Shown: positions 38,289-47,629 of the stretch, in pieces
Layout: each line of letters opens with the position of its first letter
How positions within the stretch are numbered: position 1 is the first letter of the stretch
Origin: an uncultured Geobacter sp.
Lineage (GTDB): Bacteria > Desulfobacterota > Desulfuromonadia > Geobacterales > CAIOGM01
Direction of reading: 5' to 3'
Length of the DNA: 64,000 bases
Assembly (NCBI GenBank): GCA_903902855.1
Contig: CAIUWK010000063.1
Coordinates: 1-64,000 of the forward strand
Program-made: the position numbers and the translations under genes
The notes under the pieces: generated by a model
Seen by the model: only the letters and a program-made list of their open reading frames with translations
What the model was told of the DNA's origin: nothing
Databases searched by the model: none

Positions 38289-39998
38289 CTACTTGGCCGC
38301 TGCGGCGGGCGCCGCCTTGGCCTTCAGCGCGTCATCGATAACCTTGATCCCCGCCTGGGACTCGTCCACGGACTTGGTCAGGGATTCCCGCGCCAGATCC
38401 GGGTTGTGGAAGCCGTCGGAGTTCTCGGCGGTCCAGTATTCCCAGAGGATGTGGGCCTTCAGGTGCTGATCCTGGGCCTTCTTGATGGTCTCCGCGTCAA
38501 GCCCGACCTTTTTCCCTTCCACGATCTTGTCGATGAGACGGTCCAGCCAGAATTCGGCCTTGCGCATCTTCCCCTTGAAGTGGGCGCGGACGGAGTCGAT
38601 GGCGTATCTGGCCTGCTCCTCGGTCCATTTGGGGTGGCACTTGAGACAGGTCTCCTTGAGCTGTACCTTGGGGGTCACGGCGAAGTGCGAGGTGTAAACT
38701 TTCCCTTTGGCGTCCTTCAGCTTGGGAAGGTGGCAGGCGTCGCAGCCGATCCCCTTTTTGCCGTGGGTGGAGTTGTAATACGTCTCGGATTCCGGGTGCT
38801 GCCCCTTCCAGAGAAGTCCGCCGGTGAGGGTGTGTTTGAAATCCAGGAACCCCACCTGGTTCTTGTAGTGATCGTAGAGCCCCAGGGCATCCTTGAAGGG
38901 GAAGTGATTGGTGAGGGGACTGTCGTAGCCGATGGATTTCTTGGAGGTATCGGGGTTTTTCGGGTCATAGCCGTCATTGCAGTTGTACTCCACGTGGCAC
39001 TGGGCGCAGAGGAGTTTGGTGTCGTATTTTTCCAGGATGGCGATCTTCCGGTCAAAGCCGCGCAGGCCCATGGTGTAGACCGTGAACTTGGTCCGGTTGG
39101 GGTCCTTGTGCCAGAGGGTATCCCCTTCGGGACGGGTCAATGCCTGGATGAGGCCGTCGCGGACGATGCGGGGTTTGGTTGAATGCGGGTCATGGCAGAA
39201 GATACAGTTGAGGCCGTACTGGGTGCTCCGGGCGACGTCAACCACGTTGGAGGTCCGGGCAAAGGTGGCTCCCTGCTTGAGAGTCGCCGGGTCACCCAGG
39301 TAGCCCCACTTCAGGATGTTGTCCTGGGTCTTGCACTGGAGGCAGACCGGGTTGGCGGCAGCGGCGCTCTGGGGGATGCGGGGTTTGTGCTCGTTGTCGC
39401 CGGGGAACTTGTCTTCCAGCACGTCAAATACCTTGCCGTTGCCGAAGATGTATTCCCAGCCGTTTTTACCCTGGAACCGGCCGCCGAAGGCCCGATCAAC
39501 CACGAACTGGTCGATGAGCATCTTGTTGTGGCTCCGGGTGGTGTTGTGCTCTTTGGTGAAACCATGGCCCATCATCAACTTGTCCCAGTAAGGGTTGGGG
39601 GAGCGGCCGGTGAGCTGCGATTTCTCGTCACGGGCCGGACGGTGAAAGGCTTCCTTCATGAAGGAGTCGTATTGCTCCTTGTGGCATTGACCGCAGGACT
39701 CCCAGGAGACGTCGGTGGAGGGGCGGGTCTCGGGGCCGGGATTCTTCAGGTGCTTGTCAAGACCGTCGTGGCAGTAGGCGCAGTTGACCTTGGCATGTTT
39801 GCCGGAACTGTGGAACTGTTTGATCTCCTTGTCATGACACTCAAAGCACTCCTTTACCTTTACCTCCTTGATCTTCTTGGGGGCAAGAGTGGGAGCCGGC
39901 TCCTTTTTGGCCTTGGCTTCGGCGCTCTGATAGTAGAGCCCTCCCGCCGCAACCAGAGATACTGCGAGAAATCCCGCAACTGCCAGTTTCTTCTTCAT
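38289..39998 (-). CDS. Octaheme c-type cytochrome, octaheme nitrite reductase (ONR/NrfA superfamily)
   Basis: Eight heme sites in order: CFECH, CAYCH, CGQCH, CLQCK, CIFCH, CAQCH, CDACH, CLKCH; heme 4 is CXXCK; HPESETYYNSTHGKKGIGCDACHLPK resembles the NrfA catalytic region. Confidence 0.85.
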   Translation of the reverse strand: MKKKLAVAGFLAVSLVAAGGLYYQSAEAKAKKEPAPTLAPKKIKEVKVKECFECHDKEIKQFHSSGKHAKVNCAYCHDGLDKHLKNPGPETRPSTDVSWESCGQCHKEQYDSFMKEAFHRPARDEKSQLTGRSPNPYWDKLMMGHGFTKEHNTTRSHNKMLIDQFVVDRAFGGRFQGKNGWEYIFGNGKVFDVLEDKFPGDNEHKPRIPQSAAAANPVCLQCKTQDNILKWGYLGDPATLKQGATFARTSNVVDVARSTQYGLNCIFCHDPHSTKPRIVRDGLIQALTRPEGDTLWHKDPNRTKFTVYTMGLRGFDRKIAILEKYDTKLLCAQCHVEYNCNDGYDPKNPDTSKKSIGYDSPLTNHFPFKDALGLYDHYKNQVGFLDFKHTLTGGLLWKGQHPESETYYNSTHGKKGIGCDACHLPKLKDAKGKVYTSHFAVTPKVQLKETCLKCHPKWTEEQARYAIDSVRAHFKGKMRKAEFWLDRLIDKIVEGKKVGLDAETIKKAQDQHLKAHILWEYWTAENSDGFHNPDLARESLTKSVDESQAGIKVIDDALKAKAAPAAAAK

Positions 39999-40010
39999 AC
40001 GTATCCTCCT

Positions 40011-40565
40011 TTATGGTGTGCGGCCTGAAGCCGCGTGGTTGATAGTTTTCGCAATCGCCTCAACCCGGATGGCTGCCGGTTGCACCGGGCAACAGCCCTC
40101 ACAGTTCCCGCAGCCGATGCAGAGCTCCTCGTCGACCCGGACCCCGGAACCCCAGGTTATTTGGATGGCCTCCCGGGGGCAGCGTTCACTGCAGGTAAAG
40201 CAGCCGCCGCCGCTGAGGCAGTCGGTTTTCAGGCGGGCCACCCCCAGTGGGCTCTGTTCTCCCTCAACGGGTAGCGTGAGGACCCCCGATGGGCAGGCCG
40301 TGACGCAGAGGGAGCAGAAGCTGCACCCTCCCAAGCTGAAATCCATGACCGGACCAGTCATCTCCGGTCGACGGGTGATAACCTCTTCCGGGCAGACCTT
40401 CAGGCAGAGATCACAGTCACCGCACTCCCCCAGCCTCTCAGGGAGAAAGCCGGGGGGGCGAACGAACCGGCTCTGCTCACCCCGAGTATCCGGAACAGGG
40501 GGGAGGAGCATCTTCCCCAGGGAGAAGAGCCCCTGTGTCAAAAAATCCTTGCGCGACAGGGTCAC
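40011..40565 (-). CDS. NapF/NapG-like polyferredoxin (four 4Fe-4S-type Cys clusters)
   Basis: CGDCDLCLKVCP; CSFCSLCVTACP; CFTCSERCP; CIGCGNCEGCCP. Confidence 0.85.
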   Translation of the reverse strand: MTLSRKDFLTQGLFSLGKMLLPPVPDTRGEQSRFVRPPGFLPERLGECGDCDLCLKVCPEEVITRRPEMTGPVMDFSLGGCSFCSLCVTACPSGVLTLPVEGEQSPLGVARLKTDCLSGGGCFTCSERCPREAIQITWGSGVRVDEELCIGCGNCEGCCPVQPAAIRVEAIAKTINHAASGRTP

Positions 40566-40876
40566 TTCTTTTTCTTACCTTTGGCAGGTTTGTCCAGGTC
40601 GACTCTGATCTCCCCCTGGCCGTGGCATTGGGTGCAGGTCACTCTCTCGGGATGAGGGGTCTGCGGCGCGCCGTTTGTCCCCTTTTCATGGCAGGAGAGG
40701 CAGTTGCGGAGTTCTCCCTTCCTGGTGATGCTGTGAGGAGCTACCGGCGGTGTCCCTTCGGCGGAGGAGAGCTCTTTTTCGGTGACGCCGTCCTCTTCTG
40801 ATGCCCACGCGGTAAAAGGAATTGCCAGGAGTGCTGCGGTTACGGTTACCAGGGCCGCCTTGCAAAAGCGCTTCAT
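40562..40876 (-). CDS. Diheme c-type cytochrome resembling a shortened NapB
   Basis: Signal peptide; PPVAPHSITRKGELRNCLSCHEKGTNGAPQTPHPERVTCTQCH; ATGA overlap with the next gene. Confidence 0.75.
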   Translation of the reverse strand: MKRFCKAALVTVTAALLAIPFTAWASEEDGVTEKELSSAEGTPPVAPHSITRKGELRNCLSCHEKGTNGAPQTPHPERVTCTQCHGQGEIRVDLDKPAKGKKKK

Positions 40877-40918
40877 TGTCTGACTCCTTTGGGGGGAACG
40901 TCCATTTCAAATCCGTTG

Positions 40919-41021
40919 TCCACGAAGTACACGAAGGTTCACGAAGAAAAACGAAACCGAAGGCAGGGTACGAACAATAACGATGTCGGTTTACTTCGTG
41001 AACCTTCGTGCCCTTCGTGGA
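40919..41021. repeat. Inverted-repeat element, CACGAAG family, between napA and the napB-like gene
   Basis: tccacgaagtacacgaaggttcacgaag (40919-40946) / cttcgtgaaccttcgtgcccttcgtgga (40994-41021). Confidence 0.92.
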
Positions 41022-41028
41022 TAAGCAG

Positions 41029-43353
41029 TTAAGCCTTCTCCACTTTAACCGCGCACTTCTTGTAATCCGGTTCCCCTGAAATGGGGCAGAAGGCGTCGAT
41101 GCAGAGTTCGTTGATCAGCTTGGTCTCGTCAAAGAAGGCGACGAAGATGTTCCCCTTCTCCGATTTCCCCCGACCGTTGAGATCCACCGGGAGGATGATG
41201 GTGCCCCGCCGGGAGGAGATCTTTACCTTGTCCAGGTGCTTGATCCCCAGTTTCCGGGCATCATCGGGGTTCATCTCGCAGACCGCCGCCGAATAGGCTC
41301 GTTTCAGTTCCGGTACCCGGCCGGTCATAGTTCCCGTGTGCCAGTGTTCCAGGACCCGACCGGTGCAGAGCCAGAAGGGGTACTCCTTGTCCGGCGACTC
41401 CGCGGGGGGTTCGTAGGGGCGAGCCCAGATCACCGCCTTGCCGTCATCCTTCTTGTTCTTGTAAAACTTGATCCCTTCCCCCTTTTTTACATAGGGGTCA
41501 TACCCCTCGGCGTAGCGATAGAGGGTCTCCTTGCCGTTGACCACCGGCCAGCGCAAGCCCCGGGCCTTGGTGTATGCCTCGTAGGGGGCCAGATCTTTCC
41601 CCTGTCCTTCTCCAAACTTCCGGTACTCTTCCCACATCTCCTTGTGGAGCGTCCTGGGGTTGTAGGGGAAGAGCGCCCCATGCCCCATGCGCCGGGCAAA
41701 CTCCATGATCTGCCAGAGATCGTCCCTGGCCTCTCCCGGCGGCTCCACCTGTTTGAACCACTGTTGGGTTCGTCTCTCGGCGTTGCCGTAGGCCCCCTCC
41801 TTCTCCACCCAGCCGGCGGAGGGGAGGATCACGTCGGCCAGTTCCGTGGACTTGGTGGGGTAGATGTCGGAGACGACGATGAACCGTCCGTCACCCTTGC
41901 GGGCCCCGGCCCGGTAGCGGTTCAGCTTGGGCATGGACTGGAACGGGTTGGTGACCTGAATCCAGATGCATTTCAGATCCCCACGGTCCAGGGCGCGGAA
42001 CATCTCCATGGTATGCATGGACGGTTTGTCCGGGATCGTCGTCACCGGGACGTTCCAGATCTTGGCAGCCTTTGCCCGATGCTCCGGATTGGTCACCACC
42101 ATGTCCGCCGGGAGTCGGTGGGTGAAGGTACCCACCTCACGGGCCGTGCCGCAGGCTGAGGGCTGGCCGGTGAGAGACATGGGGTTTTCTCCGGGCCGGC
42201 AGATCTTGCCGGTGAGGAGATGGACGTTGTAGGCCAGATTGTTGACCCAGGTTCCCCGGGTATGCTGGTTGAATCCCATGGTCCAGAGGGAGTTGACCTT
42301 CCGGCTCTTGTCGCCATAGAGAGCGGCCATCTCCTCGATGCTTTGCACCGGAACACCGGAGAGTTTGGAGACGTATTCGGGGGTGTAGAGTTTCAGGAAC
42401 TCCTTGTACTCCTCAAACGTTATCCCCTTGGGCTCATCCACCAGGAGTTTGGTTCGATCCTCCAGGCCGTAGCCGATGTTCTCCTTCCCCTTCTTGAAGA
42501 CCACATGCTTCCTGATGAAATTCTCGTCGTACTTCTTGTCCCGGACGATGATATGGGCGATGCCGTTGAGGAGCGCCAGGTCTGACTGGGGGTTGAACCG
42601 GACGTACATGTCGGCCATCTGGGAGGTGCGGGTCCGGCGGGTGGCGATGTCGATGATCTTTACCCTGGGATTCTTCAGCCGGTTGTCGATGAGCCGGGAG
42701 AAGAGGACCGGGTGGCACTCGGCCATGTTGGCCCCCCAGAGGAAAAAGGTATCCCCCAGGTCCAGGTCGTCATAGCACCCCATGGGCTCGTCGCTGGCAA
42801 AGGTGGACATGAAACCGGTTACCGCCGAGGCCATGCAGAGGCGGGCGTTGGGCTCCACGTTGTTGGTGCCGATCCCCCCCTTGAAGAGCTTGCTGGCGGC
42901 ATACCCCTCGAAAATGGTCCACTGCCCAGAACCGTAGACGGCCACGGAGTTGGGGCCATGTTTCTCGATATTCTCCTTATACTTGGAGGCGATAAGTGCC
43001 ATGGCTTCATCCCATGACGCTTTCCGGAATCCCTTTCCTTCGCGGATGAGGGGGGTGGTGAGGCGGTCCTTGCCGTTGAGGATCTTGGCCAGGAAATACC
43101 CCTTGATGCAGTTGAGCCCCCGGTTTACCGGGGCTGCCGGATCACCCTTGGTGGCGACGACCTTGCCATCCTTTACCCCCACGAGTACCCCGCAGCCGGT
43201 GCCGCAGAAGCGGCAGGGGGCTTTTCCCCAGGTGATGCCGTCGTTGGCGGCCTCGGCCTGGGCCACGATCCCCCGGGGTACGGCGACCCCGGCGGCGGTA
43301 AAGGCGGCTGCGGCAGCGCCGGCCTGCAGAAACTTTCGTCTGGTCCATTCCAT
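41029..43353 (-). CDS. napA: Periplasmic nitrate reductase catalytic subunit
   Basis: Tat motif RRKFLQ; CRFCGTGCGVLVGVKDGKVVATKGD...LNCIKGYF; RLCMASAVTGF molybdenum-Cys; MGD-binding C-terminus. Confidence 0.95.
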   Translation of the reverse strand: MEWTRRKFLQAGAAAAAFTAAGVAVPRGIVAQAEAANDGITWGKAPCRFCGTGCGVLVGVKDGKVVATKGDPAAPVNRGLNCIKGYFLAKILNGKDRLTTPLIREGKGFRKASWDEAMALIASKYKENIEKHGPNSVAVYGSGQWTIFEGYAASKLFKGGIGTNNVEPNARLCMASAVTGFMSTFASDEPMGCYDDLDLGDTFFLWGANMAECHPVLFSRLIDNRLKNPRVKIIDIATRRTRTSQMADMYVRFNPQSDLALLNGIAHIIVRDKKYDENFIRKHVVFKKGKENIGYGLEDRTKLLVDEPKGITFEEYKEFLKLYTPEYVSKLSGVPVQSIEEMAALYGDKSRKVNSLWTMGFNQHTRGTWVNNLAYNVHLLTGKICRPGENPMSLTGQPSACGTAREVGTFTHRLPADMVVTNPEHRAKAAKIWNVPVTTIPDKPSMHTMEMFRALDRGDLKCIWIQVTNPFQSMPKLNRYRAGARKGDGRFIVVSDIYPTKSTELADVILPSAGWVEKEGAYGNAERRTQQWFKQVEPPGEARDDLWQIMEFARRMGHGALFPYNPRTLHKEMWEEYRKFGEGQGKDLAPYEAYTKARGLRWPVVNGKETLYRYAEGYDPYVKKGEGIKFYKNKKDDGKAVIWARPYEPPAESPDKEYPFWLCTGRVLEHWHTGTMTGRVPELKRAYSAAVCEMNPDDARKLGIKHLDKVKISSRRGTIILPVDLNGRGKSEKGNIFVAFFDETKLINELCIDAFCPISGEPDYKKCAVKVEKA

Positions 43354-43355
43354 GT

Positions 43356-43634
43356 TCAGCTCTCCTTATCGTCTGCGCTGTGGGTATCCGGCTCCCCTTG
43401 GGTGAGATCCTCGAAATTGTGATAGGCAAGGCGGACCGTCTGTACCCCCTCCATGTCGGAAAGTCGCTTGACCATGTCAACCTCCCCCTGCACCGTCTCC
43501 GATTCGATGACGGCGATGATGGTATTGCCATCGGGAGTGCCGTGTACCTGGACCCCGTTCTCGGCGTCGATGAGGGGAGTAAGTGCCTCTGAACTGCCGG
43601 GAAGGCAGGTGATGACGACTCCGGAAATTGGCAT
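43356..43634 (-). CDS. napD: NapD chaperone
   Basis: MPISGVVITCLPGSSEALTPLIDAENGVQVHGTPDGNTIIAVIESE; directly upstream of napA. Confidence 0.85.
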   Translation of the reverse strand: MPISGVVITCLPGSSEALTPLIDAENGVQVHGTPDGNTIIAVIESETVQGEVDMVKRLSDMEGVQTVRLAYHNFEDLTQGEPDTHSADDKES

Positions 43635-43717
43635 GGGAAAACCTCCGACAACAGGGTTCAGGCGGGAGTGCCGCCATAAAAGGCGTCTCATCTTCCCCTC
43701 CCCCGGGAGAGAAGTCT

Positions 43718-43731
43718 TTGACGTAGGTCAA
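43718..43731. promoter_or_regulatory. CRP/FNR-superfamily (HcpR-like) palindrome upstream of the nap operon
   Basis: TTGAC-GTAG-GTCAA, perfect 5+5 dyad with 4-nt spacer, 84 nt upstream of the napD start. Confidence 0.5.
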
Positions 43732-43912
43732 TTCAGATTTTGTTTATCTCCGGAGATGTCGGCAGCCGCCACCTCCTCCGGTGTGAGACGTTGCGCCGCG
43801 GGTTTTTCAACGGGATGAAAGGGATTGAACATTTCAACAGCGGGTGGTATGTAGATGATCCCGTAGCAGAAAAAAACAGGCTGCGGCAGCGACATCTGAA
43901 AGGAGAATCATC

Positions 43913-44317
43913 ATGATCACCGATACCGACCTGGGAGCTTTTTTCTCTTCACCAGCCTACGGCGTGGCCGGCGCCTCCACCAACCGGGAGAAATACGGCA
44001 ACAAGGTCCTTCGCTGCTACCAGCAGAATGGCCGGAAGGTCTACGGCATCAATCCCCGGGCCGTGGAGATTGAAGGGGCTGCCTGCGTGGCAGCTGTGGC
44101 GGAGCTTCCGGACGAGGTGCAGAGCATCTCCATCATCACTCCTCCCGCCATCACCGAGCAGGTGGTCACGCAGGCCATTGCCCGGGGGATCAAAAATATC
44201 TGGATGCAGCCCGGCGCCGAGAGTCCCCGGGCCGTGGAGGAGTGCCGAAAAAACGGCGTCAATGTCATCGCCGACGGGAGCTGTATTCTGGTGGTGCTGG
44301 GGTACAGCGATCATTGA
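43913..44317 (+). CDS. CoA-binding domain protein (YccU-like)
   Basis: YGVAGASTNREKYGNKVLRCYQQNGRKVYGINPR...IWMQPGAESPRAVEECRKNGVNVIADGSCI. Confidence 0.9.
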   Translation: MITDTDLGAFFSSPAYGVAGASTNREKYGNKVLRCYQQNGRKVYGINPRAVEIEGAACVAAVAELPDEVQSISIITPPAITEQVVTQAIARGIKNIWMQPGAESPRAVEECRKNGVNVIADGSCILVVLGYSDH

Positions 44318-44503
44318 AGGAGATGAGGTAAGAGATGGACACTGAACTGCTGAGTCAACTGAGGCGGGTGTTGTCTTCCCTGGAATGGGGGAGGGGGATG
44401 AGGAGCAGGTGATTCTCTGATCCCGGCAGAAGGGGGACCGAAGCGGCAGGATCGCCTATCAGTTTGCCGGTAACTGGGTGGGGAAGAGACTACTGGAGAG
44501 GGA

Positions 44504-44839
44504 TTAAGATATTTTCCAGTGAACCGCCAGCCAGAGCGTGGGGGTGTCCGGTGCTGTCCACTCTACCCGGTGCCGACAGTGAGCGGTTAGGAGAAGATGA
44601 TCGCCGATCTTCAACACACGAGGGTGCGTCTCACCTTCAATGAGTATCTGCGCCTGCCCTGAGAGTAGCAGGACCCACTCGTCCCATTCCTGGTCGTACC
44701 ACTCCCCTTCCGGTGTCGCCTGGCCATGGGAGACGATCCGTTCGATTCTGACCCCGTCCCGCTCTACAATGGGCTGGAATACCTCGGCAAGGGTGGCTTC
44801 GGGGAGGTCGGTAAGAAGATTTCCGATTACGATACTCAT
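44504..44839 (-). CDS. Cupin-domain protein
   Basis: EWDEWVLLLSGQAQILIEGETHPRVLKIGDHLLLTAHCRHRVEWT. Confidence 0.85.
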   Translation of the reverse strand: MSIVIGNLLTDLPEATLAEVFQPIVERDGVRIERIVSHGQATPEGEWYDQEWDEWVLLLSGQAQILIEGETHPRVLKIGDHLLLTAHCRHRVEWTAPDTPTLWLAVHWKIS

Positions 44840-44883
44840 AAAATAATCCTTGGGAAAGCAGCCCACACACGGAAAAAGGCTTT

Positions 44884-44982
44884 TAACAGGGATATACAGG
44901 ATAAACAGGGAAAAAACATGCGAAAAACAGTCATTTTGTTTTTAAAGTCTTGAATCCTGTCCATCCTGTTCATCCCTGTAAA
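44884..44982. repeat. Inverted-repeat intergenic element, ACAGGGAT/ACAGGAT family (copy 2)
   Basis: taacagggatatacaggataaacaggga / tcctgtccatcctgttcatccctgtaaa. Confidence 0.88.
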
Positions 44983-45111
44983 TGTTAGTTCCTGATTTTC
45001 TCCGTGCCTCCTTCGTACAACTGCGTTTTGAGGATAACTGATTTTTGTAACGTAAAAGGGACGACCCGCGATGGTGTCGTCCCTTTCATTATCGGCTATC
45101 TGCTCCGTCGC

Positions 45112-46395
45112 CTACAGCCCCTTGAACGCCTTTCGGGCCGCGGCTATGGTCCGGTCCATCTCCGCCTCTCCATGGGCGATGGAGACGAAGCCGGTCTCGA
45201 ACTGGGAAGGGGCCAGATAGATCCCCTCGTTCAGCATGGTCCGGAAGTATTTGGCGAAGGCCTGAGTGTCGCAGCGCGCGGCGCTGTCCCAGTCCCGGAC
45301 CTCACCACCGGTGAAGAAGGCGCAGAACATGCTCCCCACCCGGGTGGAGAAGAGAGGATAACCGGCATCCTTGGCCGCCTGGGCGATGCCGTCGGCCAGA
45401 TAGGCGCTCTTGGCCTCCAGTTCGTCATAGAAACCGGGGCGTTGGAGGAGTTTCAGTGCGGCGATACCGGCGGACATGGCCAAGGGGTTGCCGGAGAGGG
45501 TTCCCGCCTGATAGACGCCGCCGGAAGGGGAGAGCTGCGCCATGATCTCTTTCTTGCCGCCGAAGGCCCCCACCGGGAGGCCGCCGCCGATGATCTTACC
45601 CAGAGTGGTCATGTCCGGGGTGACCCCGTACAGCTCCTGGGCCCCGCCGTAGGATACCCGGAAGCCGGACATAACTTCGTCGAAGATGAGGATAGCCCCT
45701 TCCTGGGTACAGATATCACGCAGCCCTTCCAGAAAACCTTCGGCGGGGGGGACTGTCCCCATGTTACCGGCAACCGGTTCCACGATGATGCAGGCAATTG
45801 TTCCGCTGTTCTCGGCGAAGAGGGCCCGGACTGATTCCAGGTCATTGAAGCGGGCGGTGAGGGTATGCTTGGCAAAATCCTTGGGAACGCCGGGGGAGTC
45901 GGGGACGCCGAAGGTGGCGGCTCCGGAGCCGGCCTTCACCAGGAGGGAGTCGGCGTGACCGTGGTAACAGCCGGAGAACTTGAGGATATTGTCCCTCCCG
46001 GTGTACCCCCGGGCCAGCCGGATGGCGCTCATGGTCGCCTCGGTGCCGGAGGAGACCATCCGGACCATCTCGATGGAGGGGACCGCGGCGATGACCATCT
46101 CCGCCAGGGTGATCTCCAGTTCGGTGGGGGCGCCGAAGCTGCTGCCGCTGACGGCGGCATCCTGTACCGCCTTGACTATCTCCGGCCGGCAGTGCCCCAG
46201 GATCATTGGCCCCCAGGAGCCGACATAGTCAATGAACTCGTTGCCGTCGGCGTCGGTGATCCGGCAGCCGGATGCCTTGGTGATGAAGAGCGGGTCAGCC
46301 CCAACGGAGCGGAAGGCGCGCACCGGGCTGTTTACCCCGCCGGGGATCAGCTCCTTGGCGCGGGCGAAGAGTGCGGAAGAGTTAGTCGTGTTCAT
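45112..46395 (-). CDS. hemL: Glutamate-1-semialdehyde 2,1-aminomutase
   Basis: [75 protein letters not shown]. Confidence 0.97.
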   Translation of the reverse strand: MNTTNSSALFARAKELIPGGVNSPVRAFRSVGADPLFITKASGCRITDADGNEFIDYVGSWGPMILGHCRPEIVKAVQDAAVSGSSFGAPTELEITLAEMVIAAVPSIEMVRMVSSGTEATMSAIRLARGYTGRDNILKFSGCYHGHADSLLVKAGSGAATFGVPDSPGVPKDFAKHTLTARFNDLESVRALFAENSGTIACIIVEPVAGNMGTVPPAEGFLEGLRDICTQEGAILIFDEVMSGFRVSYGGAQELYGVTPDMTTLGKIIGGGLPVGAFGGKKEIMAQLSPSGGVYQAGTLSGNPLAMSAGIAALKLLQRPGFYDELEAKSAYLADGIAQAAKDAGYPLFSTRVGSMFCAFFTGGEVRDWDSAARCDTQAFAKYFRTMLNEGIYLAPSQFETGFVSIAHGEAEMDRTIAAARKAFKGL

Positions 46396-46545
46396 GGTGA
46401 CACCTCGTTGTATGTCGATAGTCGGGGATAGATGAGTCAAGTCCGGATTTCGTAGCATTACCGGGTAAGATTGTCAACGGTGAAAGCCGGAGAGGGTGCA
46501 ATTCAAGCTGTTGGCCCGTAGTCGGATGATTTGCTTCATGTCATC

Positions 46546-47295
46546 TCAACGTGTTCTCTCAGGTGGAAAAAATCTGCGTCTGAACGCCTTGATCAGGCAG
46601 TTGACAAAGATTCGGTATGCCTGACGTGCGGATTTCTCCTTGTTGAACAGTTCGGGATGAACGACAGGAAGAGCCCCCATATTGACAGCGAGCTTCCCCT
46701 TGACCACGGCTTCCACCGGTTCTTCTCCCGCTACAAAAAAGAGAATATTCTGCCGGTACCACCAGGGTATTTGAGTGTCGTTCCAAATCTTAGCTCTCAA
46801 CGTGTCCCTGACATGATACCCCTGTTCTGAAAAAAGAGTCACCCAGTAAGAAGGCCACTGTTCGTTTACATGGCCTCGGCCTGTTTGCCCTGGAATAGCT
46901 GCGGAAAAGAGGATGCAGTCGGAAAGTGAGGTGAGAAATTTAATAAAATCTCCGGCGTTGGCAGGACTGATGTGCTCTGCGACTTCGAGGTTTATTGCAA
47001 GGTCAAATCTACGTTGAAAGGCTAGATTTATGGGAAAATAATTAAAATCATACGGATTGAAACAGTGATGCGGTATTTCGAGATACTCTTTGTCGACCCA
47101 TGGTCCGTCGACACCCTGTATGTCATGAGCGCCGCGTTGTTGCAGAACGTTGAGCCACGTTCCGACCCCGCAACCAATGTCTATGGCTGAGGTAATAGAA
47201 GGGCGCTCTTCCGTTACGAGTGACAAAATAGTCTCGGCGGCATATCGGGTTTTCATGTTGCGTTGTGCGTAGAATCCTTGAGAGTAAAGAGACAT
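46546..47295 (-). CDS. SAM-dependent methyltransferase
   Basis: AIDIGCGVGTWLNVLQQRG; FDLAINLEVAEHI. Confidence 0.85.
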   Translation of the reverse strand: MSLYSQGFYAQRNMKTRYAAETILSLVTEERPSITSAIDIGCGVGTWLNVLQQRGAHDIQGVDGPWVDKEYLEIPHHCFNPYDFNYFPINLAFQRRFDLAINLEVAEHISPANAGDFIKFLTSLSDCILFSAAIPGQTGRGHVNEQWPSYWVTLFSEQGYHVRDTLRAKIWNDTQIPWWYRQNILFFVAGEEPVEAVVKGKLAVNMGALPVVHPELFNKEKSARQAYRIFVNCLIKAFRRRFFPPERTR

Positions 47296-47629
47296 CCATT
47301 CTCCCTTTTGACTGGTTGATTCGTGAAGAGTCACATTATCGGGGCAGAATAACAAAATGCCGTTCGTACGTCAGCAACAACTTTTCCGCACAGGGAGAGC
47401 CCTGTTGTGACCTTCGGATCAGCAGGGAGTGTCGCGGCGGAGGTTGTCATACCACCTAGAGTCCGTCAAATTGGAGACTGTTCAAGGCTCAGGGATCATG
47501 GTACGGTGAAGCGTCGGAACGAGTTGCGATCGGTGATTGAGCCTGATACCTATCGCAATACATATCGGGCCTCCACGATGGGTTGTTCCGAATCCCGGAC
47601 GCTCTCTGCTCTTCTCACGAGAAATTGAC

